A DNA stretch of 64,000 nt from Euglena gracilis (taxonomy: Eukaryota > Euglenida > Euglenophyceae > Euglenales), in NCBI GenBank assembly GCA_039621445.1, contig CP154955.1:31576542-31640541 (forward strand), in the 5' to 3' direction. Positions 8,519 through 17,157 of the stretch are shown piece by piece. Below the pieces are notes generated by a model, which ran no database searches, was not told the origin of the DNA, and worked only from the letters and a program-made list of their open reading frames with translations. A program made the translations under genes and the position numbers. Within the stretch, counting starts at the first letter, position 1. Each line of letters opens with the position of its first letter.

Positions 8519-9747
8519 CTAGCCTCCGTAGAGGCCGTGCAGCACCGCTAGCGTCGACAGCGCCCAGGGGACGAAGTCCCCGGCCTCGTTGTCGTACCGC
8601 GCGGGGTGGAAGTACACCTCACCGGTGAAATCCATCAGGGCGTACTCCGGCAGACCGGGCAGCGTGGCGAGGCGCGGCACCGGCAGGTACTGCCGCTCGA
8701 TGTAGTCGGTGCCCTGGCGGTGCGGCACGTCGCCCGGCAGCTCGCTCTGTCGGAGGCAGCCGTAGTGCGGGTAGGTCTGCACCCCCACCGCCGTCTCCAA
8801 CAGACGGCGCCGCGCCCAGCGCGCCGCGTGGAAGCCCCGCAGGTCGTCCGCGTCCTCGCCGGGGTTGTGCGGGTCGCGGTCGTGCCGGGCGCAGTCCAGC
8901 AAGTACGCGGCATGCAGGTCGGTGGTGGGGCCAACGAACAGCGCCGAGGGCGGGGGTTGGCGCGCCAGCGCCGCTCCTGCGCCGCATTCCAACGCTCCCG
9001 CCGGGCCGCCTCGGACTCGTCGGCGGGGTCCTCCACCCAGATGTCATCGTCCCCATCGTCGTCCTCCGGGACCGCGTGGTAGTAACCCCAGAACGGGTCG
9101 GGGTCGGCCCGCAGGCGGTCCACCACCGCGTCCTCCACGGGCAGGCCCAGCATGCGCGGCGCGGGGACCACCCAGTTCTCCGCGTAGGCGTCCAGGACAC
9201 CGGGCGCGAAGCATTCGGGGCGGTTGTGCACGAGCGTGTGGAAGCCCATCCCCGCCGCGTCCCGCCGGGCGCGGCGCACGCACCGCAGGGCGTCCTCCGC
9301 CTGTCGATGGCCCGTCAGCCCCACGCAGTCGTTCGTGAACTCCAGGTAGACGCACGCGTCCACGTAGAACAGGTGGCGCTCACAACCGCAGGCGCGGGGC
9401 TTGAGGAACCAGGCGGTAGACTGCCACTGCACCACCGTCCGCGGGTCGTTCAGCGCCCGCCGGAGTGGTCCGGACGTCCGGTTCAGGACGAGGAGGGTGG
9501 TCAGGTCGCAGAACGCCAGCACCCGGTGTACCCACACCTCCGTGGGGATGCGCGCCGGCGGCCCGCATCGCTGCCGCTTTGCTCCGCGCAGCACCACCCG
9601 GCAGGTCGCGGGGCTCCGCGGCGCCAGGGCCCCCGGTGCCGGTCGCGGCGGTGGCAGGGTCGCCGGGTGGGTGTCGTCGGCGGTCCAGAACCAGTCGTCC
9701 CCCGCCGGCTGCGCCGCGGGGATCTCCAGGCCGTGGAAATTGAGCAT
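8519..9747 (-). CDS. V15 F-box-like viral protein, with one frameshift (copy 1)
   Basis: The start is ATG 9747. Residues about 65-103 match an F-box (IPTEVWVHRVLAF, then DLTTLLVLNRTS, LRRAL), a Skp1-binding motif that recruits substrates to SCF ubiquitin ligases. The following ~170 residues include Cys/His-containing segments and an acidic DDDGDDD run. Near 8955 the coding sense jumps by -1 within AACCCCCGCCC. The rest continues in the new frame for ~145 residues to TAG at 8519. Both copies have the same jump, so it is either inherited damage or programmed frameshifting. The viral role would be redirecting host ubiquitination (inference). Confidence 0.65.
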
Positions 9748-9883
9748 CGCGGGGAGAAAACGGGAACGAAACGCCTGCGGGCAAAAAAAATTAAAAACAA
9801 AAAACCCCCAAACCGTTCCACGATAGGCTGCCCCCTGTGCGGGGTGGAAGGCTGATGATCCGTTTGGGAACACACACCCATGC
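9748..9883. other. Upstream region of V15; edge of the viral block
   Basis: An A-rich segment (CAAAAAAAATTAAAAACAAAAAACCCCC at about 9782-9808) lies directly upstream of V15 and could hold its promoter. The TTGGATCC motif is absent. The GC-rich viral character ends here. Confidence 0.4.
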
Positions 9884-9946
9884 ATTACGGGATTGTAATG
9901 CATGATGCATTACGGGATTGTAATGCATGATGCATTACTACTGAGT
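9884..9946. repeat. 25-bp palindromic repeat, left array (2.4 copies)
   Basis: Units contain ATGCATTAC-GGGATT-GTAATGCAT, a 9-bp inverted repeat with a six-base centre. The asymmetric centre (GGGATT here, AATCCC at 11660-11777) shows that the right array is in the opposite orientation. The two arrays bracket a 1.7-kb region. Confidence 0.85.
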
Positions 9947-9975
9947 GTGATGTCTAAAAAGAATACAATACCGAT

Positions 9976-10319
9976 ATGTCGCAGACTCCCGATCACCTGG
10001 CGGGGTGGATCGCCACCACTGTGTGGATGTTATCCGAAGGTCTGTTTTTTTTTTTAATCTACAGACATGTACTATTTTATTTTCCCTTTAGTTTGTCAGT
10101 TTGCCTCCGTTCCTCAACAAGTTCCTCCATCCAACAACAACAACAACATCCATCAACAAATTCCTTCTGGTGTGTATTTTTTTTTGTAATACGTTGCACA
10201 TATTTTTTTTTTCTACAGGAAGTTCTGATGGCACACGGGTGTGCCGCCAGCCCCGTCGCAGCCCCAGATTGTTGGCTGCTGCCGCCAAGCGACAACGACA
10301 ATTGACAATTGACAATTGA
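9976..10319 (+). CDS. Small spliced gene, three exons, 80 aa
   Basis: Exons 9976-10039, 10092-10169 and 10219-10319 join into one continuous frame from ATG to TGA. Intron 1 (52 bp) and intron 2 (49 bp) both begin GT, end AG and carry T-runs before the acceptor (CCCTTTAG and TTTCTACAG). Both splice between codon positions 1 and 2, so the frame is kept. The protein has a tryptophan-containing N-terminus (HLAGWIATTVWML), a Gln/Asn-rich middle and an Arg-rich tail. No family is recognised. It sits between inverted 25-bp arrays and may be cargo of an element or a host gene fragment. The coincidence of two phased introns makes it credible. Confidence 0.6.
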
Positions 10320-10426
10320 TCATCCAGATGACATTATCTATCCCAGATGACATTATCTATCTTTTTCAATCATCCTTTTTTTTTTGTTTCCAAGATCAAG
10401 ACCCAAAAAGTAAGTTGAAAATTTTT

Positions 10427-10720
10427 TTACGGCAAAACGGGAGATTTTCTCGAAAAAAAATTTTTTTGCCCCCCCCCGAAAAAAAATACAAGTCGAAAAT
10501 TTTTTTTGAAAAATTTTTTTTGACTAAAAGTGTTTTTTATGGCAAAGTGGGACATTTTCTCGAAAAAAATTTTTTGCCCCCCCCCCGAAAAAAATACAAG
10601 TCGAAAATTTTTTTTGAAAAAATTTTTTGACCAAAAGTGTTTTTTATGGCGAAGCGGGACATTTTCTGGAAAAAAATTTTTTGCCCCCCCCCGAAAAAAA
10701 ATTTTTTTTGACAAAGTACC
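10427..10720. repeat. Tandem A/T-run repeat, three units of ~95-105 bp
   Basis: Each unit has GGCAAAACGGGAGATTTTCTCG-like sequence, an A/T run, CCCCCCCCGAAAAAAA and TACAAGTCGAAAATTTTTTTTG. Reading frames through it (Phe/Lys-rich) are treated as non-coding. Confidence 0.75.
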
Positions 10721-10941
10721 TGGGTACCAGGAGCCAAATAAATTTTTTTTTCAAAAAAAAGTCGTTACTACCGAGGACGGGAGGGAAATTTTTTTGAAAA
10801 ACCCTCACTCGTGGGGAGCAGCCAAAGCGTGCTCCCCCCTCACCTCGCTCACTGCCACCACACCACGCCACTTCTAACCCTCGGTGCTCCCTCGTTCTCT
10901 GCCTTCCCTTTTTGGCGCGGTGACCTCTCTTACGGTCGCTC

Positions 10942-11243
10942 AGGCCACGGAGCCGTCGGCCCCCTTCCTCCTGCTCGGGAGGGAGGAGGTCTACGCGGAC
11001 CTGTGGGAGCGCCACCGCCCCCGCAAAAACTCCTACGCCCGGAACGAGGCCGGGGAGCGGGTGGTGGCCTCCCGCACGTTCGTGCGGCGGGGCATGGCCG
11101 ACGCCGAGGAGTGGTGCTTCTTCTGCCTCTCCCAGCACCTGACGTGCCGGGACCACGAGGTGGTCGTCCGGGGGGGCCGGACGGGCCTCCGGGCCTTCGT
11201 CGCCCGGGCCTGCCGCAACCGCTGGGACCCGGATTACGATTGA
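10942..11243 (+). CDS. GC-rich exon-like ORF with Cys/His cluster
   Basis: The frame is open from about 10884 to TGA at 11241-11243 with no upstream ATG; the first in-frame ATG is internal (11094). A splice-acceptor-like CTCTCTTACGGTCGCTCAG ends at about 10941, so this may be a 3' exon. The protein (~100 residues) has VYADLWERHRPRKNSY and then CFFC-x4-H-x2-C-x2-H, which could bind zinc. Composition is virus-like (high GC, Arg-rich). Function is unknown and no homologous copy lies in the window. Confidence 0.4.
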
Positions 11244-11659
11244 CCTTTGTTTCCTGACCTTCTGACGTGACACGCATGCCATCGCCGCCGCCCGGGGCGG
11301 AACGGGGCGCGAACGGCACGCACTACCATTGCCCCCGCCCCCCGGCCGAGTGGTCCCCTGTGGCGCCGTCTACGCGAGCGACCCGGGTTCGAACCCCGGT
11401 CGGGGACGGGGGTACCTCCAGACCGTCCCATTCAGGGTCGAAAAAATAAACGTAGGCTGCGCTCTGGATCCACCCTGAGGGGCTCGTGACAGCCCCGTCC
11501 CGGACGGATGGTCCACGAATGATAGCACCACCGCTCCCCACACACGGTGTGTAACGTGCGCCGCGCGCCCCCTCCGCTGGACGCCGAGTTCGACGACGAC
11601 GAGGACCCCGACGCCGCCGTACGCGCCCCACCCCGCGCGCCGCGCGCACACCGTATCAT
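11244..11659. other. GC-rich region without a supportable gene; tRNA-like B-box
   Basis: The segment holds short open frames only. At about 11384-11400 a perfect T-arm-like hairpin (CCGGG-TTCGAAC-CCCGG) follows GGCCGAGTGGTCC, which resembles a class-II tRNA D-arm. No proper anticodon arm or acceptor pairing could be drawn. It may be a tRNA-derived sequence. Confidence 0.3.
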
Positions 11660-11777
11660 CATGCATTACAATCCCGTAATGCATCATGCATTACAATCCC
11701 GTAATGCATCATGCATTACAATCCCGGTAATGCATCATGCATTACAATCCCGTAATGCATCATGCATTACAATCCCG
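11660..11777. repeat. 25-bp palindromic repeat, right array (about 5 copies)
   Basis: CATCATGCATTACAATCCCGTAATG units are the reverse complement of those at 9884-9946. One unit has an extra G. Confidence 0.85.
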
Positions 11778-11829
11778 ATGGTAGCACACCCAAGAAAAAG
11801 ATGAACAAAAAAAAAACCGATATGTTTGG

Positions 11830-12200
11830 CAGGGGGGGGTGGCTGTGGCTGCTGGCGGTTGCTGTAGGGGCTGGGCCTGGGGTTTGGGCTGCGGCAGGGG
11901 CTGGGGCTGCGGCAGGGGCTGGGGCTTGGGCTGCGGCAGGGGCTGGGGATGCGGCAGGGGCTGGGGCTGCAGCAGGGGCTGGGGCTTGGGATGCGGCAGG
12001 GGCCTGGGCTGCGGCAGGGGCTGGGGCTGCAGCAGGGGCTGGGGCTTGGGATGCGGCAGGGGCCTGGGCTGCGGCAGGGGCTGGGGCTGCGGCAGGGGCT
12101 GGGGCTGCGGCAGGGGCTGGGGCTGCGGCAGGGGCTGGGGCTGCGGCAGGGGCTGGGGCTTGGGTTGTGGCAAGGGCTGGGGCTGCAGGGGAGGGGTCGG
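11830..12200. repeat. GC-rich minisatellite (18-bp unit, ~18 copies)
   Basis: The unit is GGGGCTGCGGCAGGGGCT-like, with TTGGG and GATGC variants. All three plus frames and two minus frames are open because 18 is a multiple of three. Low-complexity translations (Gly/Ala/Trp, or Pro/Gln/Leu on minus) are therefore not evidence of a gene, although a Pro-Gln-rich coding repeat on the minus strand cannot be excluded. Confidence 0.85.
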
Positions 12201-13295
12201 TGGCGTCCACAACACCGGCCGCCTCCACGCCGCGGGCCCCTTTGGTGTTGGCTTCGGCTTTGGAAGGGGTTGCGGAGCCCCCGATAGGGGCTCTGGCTTT
12301 GGCTGACGAATGGGCTCTGCCTCCAGCTCAGGCAGTTGATCTTCTCTTTGATGGGCTTGGGCTTGGGCAATTTGCACCTACACAGGCATAAACGATAGTC
12401 AGAAACAGATAAACAAAAACACACACACCATGTTCTCACCATCCCATTGGTATTCCGCAACCTCCAATTTGACAGCCAACATATCTGTATAATATGTTTC
12501 TGAAAGAAAAATATTATTGGTATTACTGCCACGTGGCTGGTACGTCGCGCTGGGCCGTTTTGCTGATTCCTACTGTCATTTCCGACGATGCGCACCCACA
12601 GAAACTACAGTATCAGCATTTCGCAGTGATAGATCCGTGATCAGCGCACCATTCCGAACCGATACATGTATAATTCTACTGGTTTTCGAATTGTACCATT
12701 AGACGTCTCATTTTCTAATTACATGCAAATTACATTCAAATTACCTTCAAATTACTCCAAATAACACGCAAATCACACAGACAATTCCCAAGTCTCATCG
12801 CTCTTTTTCCTTCCACCAAACTCCCCAAACAGACAAGGGGGGGGGCTTAAAAAATCTCGTTAGGAAAAGAATACCTCGGGATCCTCTCATACCTTACCTT
12901 TGTAATGAGGGGGAAAAAATGCAGGGATAGGTGAGCTGGGCAGCCCAGTTGGCCGGCCAGCCTGCGTCCGGCTGGCCCGGCCTTCGGCCGGCTGGCCCGG
13001 CCTCCGGCCGGGTTGGACCCGACTTTTTATTTCAGTCGACCCCCCCGGGGGGGGCTCCCAGCCCGAATTTGGGTTGCTGGCTGGATTTGAGCTGCTGGCT
13101 GGCTGGACCCCCCCCCCGGGGGTAGGGTGCCCTCCAGCTTGGGAAATTCCCTGTCCACAACATCCATTTTGGTGTTGGTTTCGAGTTTGACAGGAATGAG
13201 AGCGCCTGAAACCGACCAAAAAATACCTTTTTTCTCTCTTTGTTCCCAGAATCCTTTAGAAAAAGTGCCCTGACACTGTACTGTTCCCGTCCCCC
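12201..13295. other. Unassigned DNA with a short AT repeat and a GC palindrome
   Basis: AAATTAC-type repeats at about 12715-12775 and a GGCTGGCCCGGCCT/CCGGCCGG palindrome cluster at about 12945-13015 stand out. The minus frame at 13027-13422 is open with protein-like composition and may belong to the same decayed element as the 2A-containing ORF next to it. I see no further gene. Confidence 0.4.
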
Positions 13296-14038
13296 CTATG
13301 GGAACAGTAAGGGGGGGGGACAATAAGGGGGGGTCAATGGTACATGGTTTGTGGCGAGCCGCTTTGTGTTCCAACCCTGAAAGCTGTGTCGGAGGGACTT
13401 GCAGCAGTGGAAAAACGGGCAATGGAAAAGGCCTGGGCCCGCTTCCTCGGAATATGAGGAATCTGGACTGCGCTCAGCCCTTCGTTTACATGCGTGGTGG
13501 TTTGGTCTTGCAAGTGCGGAAGTGGTGGAGGAGGAGGTGCATGGTGGCGGAGGCGCCAAGTTGATGACAGCAGCTGATTGATTCACCGCCATGAAAGCTG
13601 CCCCAGGATCCGAAGGCGAAGTCGGCCCCGGATTTGATTCGATATCTCCATCATTGCATAGGTCCCGCATCCGTGAACGTTGTGCGGACAACTTGCCTTC
13701 AACTTGCAATGAGGACAGATGAAGACCTGGATTGCAAATGTGGAACCATAGAGGGAAAGCCAGGGAGGGGATGGAAAGGGGACGAGTGAGGATGGGAGAT
13801 ATGGGCGAACGGTAGCTCGGAATCGTGGCGATTGAGGTTGGTGGTCGAAAGTGAATGGTGGTGGGTGGGCCGTGGTGGGGACAGGGTTGGGCCAGGGCTG
13901 AGGCATTGTTCCTGTGCCGCTTCCGGTTCTGCCATCCTACTGCTGTTGCTGCTGCCGTCCTGCTGTTCTGGTGCTGCTGCTGCTGCTGGCTGCTGCTGCT
14001 GCGGCTGCTGCTGCCTGCTGCTGCTGCGGCTGCTGCTG

Positions 14039-14074
<36 letters not shown>

Positions 14075-14168
14075 TGCTGCTGCTACTGCTGCCGGCTGCT
14101 GCTGCTGCTGCTGCTGCCGCCTGCTGTCGCTGCTGCCGCTGCTGCCTGCTGCTGCTGCTGCTGCTGCC

Positions 14169-14211
<43 letters not shown>

Positions 14212-14459
14212 TGCTGCCGCTGCTGCCTGGCACGCAGTTGAGGTTCATCCTCTGCGTTTGGTTGACGTTGGGGTGCCCTGTCTTCCAGCTGGGCAGTTTC
14301 TGCCACAACAGTGTAAGAACTAGCTTGCATCCTGAATTCCACGAGGGGTACAGAATCAGATTGTGGTGGCTCATACCACGTTTGCATCAATTCATATCGC
14401 GTTTTCCGCGAATCTGCAACCAAATGAAGGAAATGTAACACAAATTGTGGTTTCCACAA
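13296..14459 (-). CDS. ORF with poly-Gln/Ala tracts and a 2A-like peptide
   Basis: This 387-codon minus frame has an N-terminal ~85 residues, then poly-Q/poly-A/poly-S from CAG-type repeats (13925-14225). A Pro/Ser-rich segment and RDLCNDGDIESNPGPT (about 13618-13668 on minus) follow. The D-I-E-x-N-P-G-P core is the 2A/StopGo consensus, which makes ribosomes skip a peptide bond between Gly and Pro. Such 2A peptides occur near the N-terminus of several LINE families as well as in RNA viruses. Here a LINE-like or host origin is more likely, because satellite and retroelements surround it and no polymerase is seen. The ORF start is uncertain. Confidence 0.45.
13925..14225. repeat. CAG/CTG trinucleotide repeat tract
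   Basis: Imperfect CTG/CTGCTGCCG repeats over 300 bp encode poly-Q, poly-A or poly-S on the minus strand and poly-Leu/Ala/Cys on the plus strand. Confidence 0.9.
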
Positions 14460-14466
14460 TCATCGC

Positions 14467-16678
14467 ACAGAAAAAAAATTTTTTTTGATTCAGATCGCGC
14501 TTTTCGCGATTCTGAAAAATTTTTCGTGAAAGTGAAAAATTTTTCGCGGGAAATGCGACGGAAATCGTGCTTTTCACGATTCCGCTCGCGATTTCCGCGA
14601 TTCAGATCGCGATTTTCGCGAATCTGAAAAAATTTTCGTGGAAGTGAAAAATTTTTCGCGGGAAATGCGACGGAAATCGTGCTTTTCACGATTCCGCTCG
14701 CGATTTCCGCGATTCAGATCGCGATTTTCGCGAATCTGAAAATTTTTTCGTGAAAGTGAAAAATTTTTCGCAGGAAATGCGACGGAAATCGTGCTTTTCA
14801 CGATTCCGTTCGCGATTTCCGCGATTCAGATCGCGATTTTCGCGAATCTGAAAAATTTTTCGTGGAAGTGAAAAATTTTTCGCGGGAAATGCGACGGAAA
14901 TCGTGTTTTTCACGATTCCGCTCGCGATTTCCGCGATTCAGATCGCGATTTTCGCGAATCTGAAAAATTTTTCGTGAAAGTGAAAAATTTTTCGCAGGAA
15001 ATGCGACGGAAATCGTGCTTTTCACGATTCCGCTCGCGATTTCCGCGATTCAGATCGCGATTTTCGCGAATCTGAAAAATTTTTCGTGGAAGTGAAAAAT
15101 TTTTCGCGGGAAATGCGACGGAAATCGTGCTTTTCACGATTCCGCTCGCGATTTCCGCGATTCAGATCGCGATTTTCGCGAATCTGAAAAATTTTTCGTG
15201 GAAGTGAAAATTTTTTCGCGGGAAATGCGACGGAAATCGTGCTTTTCACGATTCCGCTCGCGATTTCCGCGATTCAGATCGCGATTTTCGCGAATCTGAA
15301 AAATTTTTCGTGAAAGTGAAAAATTTTTTGCGGGAAATGCGACGGAAATCGTGTTTTTCACGATTCCGCTCGCGATTTCCGCGATTCAGATCGCGATTTT
15401 CGCGAATCTGAAAATTTTTTCGTGAAAGTGAAAAATTTTTCGCAGGAAATGCGACGGAAATCGTGCTTTTCACGATTCCGCCCGCGATTTCCGCGATTCA
15501 GATCGCGATTTTCGCGAATCTGAAAAATTTTTCGTGGAAGTGAAAAATTTTTCGCAGGAAATGCGACGGAAATCGTGCTTTTCACGATTCCGCTTGCGAT
15601 TTCCGCGATTCAGATCGCGATTTTCGCGAATCCGAAAAATTTTTCGTGGAAGTGAAAAATTTTTCGCGGGAAATGCGACGGAAATCGTGCTTTTCACGAT
15701 TCCGCTCGCGATTTCCGCGATTCAGATCGCGATTTTCGCGAATCTGAAAAATTTTTCGTGACAGTGAAAAATTTTTCGCGGGAAATGCGACGGAAATCGT
15801 GCTTTTCACGATTCCGCTCGCGATTTCCGCGATTCAGATCGCGATTTTCGCGAATCTGAAAAATTTTTCGTGAAAGTGAAAATTTTTTTTTCGCGGGAAA
15901 TGCGACGGAAATCGTGCTTTTCACGATTCCGCTCGCGATTTCCGCGATTCAGATCGCGATTTTCGCGAATCTGAAAAATTTTTCGTGAATGTGAAAAATT
16001 TTTCGCGGGAAATGCGACGGAAATCGTGCTTTTCACGATTCCGCTCGCGATTTCCGCGATTCAGATCGCGATTTTCGCGAATCTGAAAAATTTTTCGTGA
16101 ATGTGAAAAATTTTTCGCGGGAAATGCGACGGAAATCGTGCTTTTCACGATTCCGCTCGCGATTTCCGCGATTCAGATCGCGATTTTCGCGAATCTGAAA
16201 AATTTTTCGTGAAAGTGAAAATTTTTTTTTCGCGGGAAATGCGACGGAAATCGTGCTTTTCACGATTCCGCTCGCGATTTCCGCGATTCAGATCGCGATT
16301 TTCGCGAATCTGAAAAATTTTTCGTGAAAGTGAAAATTTTTTTTTCGCGGGAAATGCGACGGAAATCGTGCTTTTCACGATTCCGTTCGCGATTTCCGCG
16401 ATTCAGATCGCGATTTTCGTGAATCTGAAAAATTTTTCGTAAGAGTGAAAAATTTTTCGCGGGAAATGCGACGGAAATCGTGCTTTTCACGATTCCGCTC
16501 GCGATTTCCGCGATTCAGATCGCGATTTTCGCGAATCTGAAAAATTTTTCGTGACAGTGAAAAATTTTTCGCGGGAAATGCGACGGAAATCGTGCTTTTC
16601 ACGATTCCGCTCGCGATTTCCGCGATTCAGATCGCGATTTTCGCGAATCTGAAAAATTTTTCGTGACAGTGAAAATTT
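14467..16678 (-). repeat. 112-bp satellite, left arm (~20 units)
   Basis: Units contain CGCGATTTCCGCGATTCAGATCGCGATTTTCGCGAATCTG, A/T runs around a CGTGRAAGTG spacer, and the hairpin AATCGTG-CTTTT-CACGATT. Most vary only at one to three positions and in A/T run length (112-115 bp). 75-codon frames recur in every unit pair because the repeat lacks stops in one phase; these are not genes. Confidence 0.95.
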
Positions 16679-17157
16679 TAACACCAACACCGTTACCCAC
16701 CACGGCAACACAGTTACCAACAACACCAACAACCGTTTTCTACACCGGGTGTACCGAGAAAGTCGGACCCCCTGCCCAACACCCACCAACATGCGTTCCA
16801 CACGAGGCAGGGCACGCGAGTAGCGGTACCCCTCACGTTCCACTGGGTTCCAAGACGAAAGCCCAAGGATCCGAAGTTATAACGGTGTCGAGTAGTCGCC
16901 CAGCCACACAACCACTCCGATATGCACCAGCTGTGTCGAAGCAGACACACCTGTACACGACTCCACGGCTAATGCCACCGACACCCACAATCACGCACAC
17001 CTGCAACACCACACCAGTTCCAGCCAATGTGTGTCCCGTGGGAGAAGCACCACACAACCAGACCAAGATTCTGCAAGTTAAGTGAAAAAGTCAACACTAA
17101 TCACACAATCCGAAACGGATATCCCCTCTTCAAGGGGGTGGTGAGTCACAAATGTCA
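16679..17157. other. Spacer between inverted satellite arms
   Basis: This is 480 bp of unique sequence rich in CAC/ACA. One open frame (16663-17085, Thr/Pro-rich) is probably compositional. It sits at the centre of a >5-kb inverted repeat. Confidence 0.6.

Noticed and set aside
11340-11415. tRNA gene
   Set aside because: A good T-arm and a D-arm-like segment exist, but no anticodon stem with a T at position 33 or a 7-bp acceptor stem could be drawn.
11762-12391. Gly/Ala/Trp-rich 209-codon ORF and its antisense Pro-Gln ORFs
   Set aside because: All arise from an 18-bp minisatellite whose length keeps several frames open; no non-repetitive protein sequence supports a gene.
16663-17085. 140-codon Thr/Pro-rich ORF in the satellite spacer
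   Set aside because: No start context, no motif, composition follows the CAC-rich DNA; starts inside the satellite edge.
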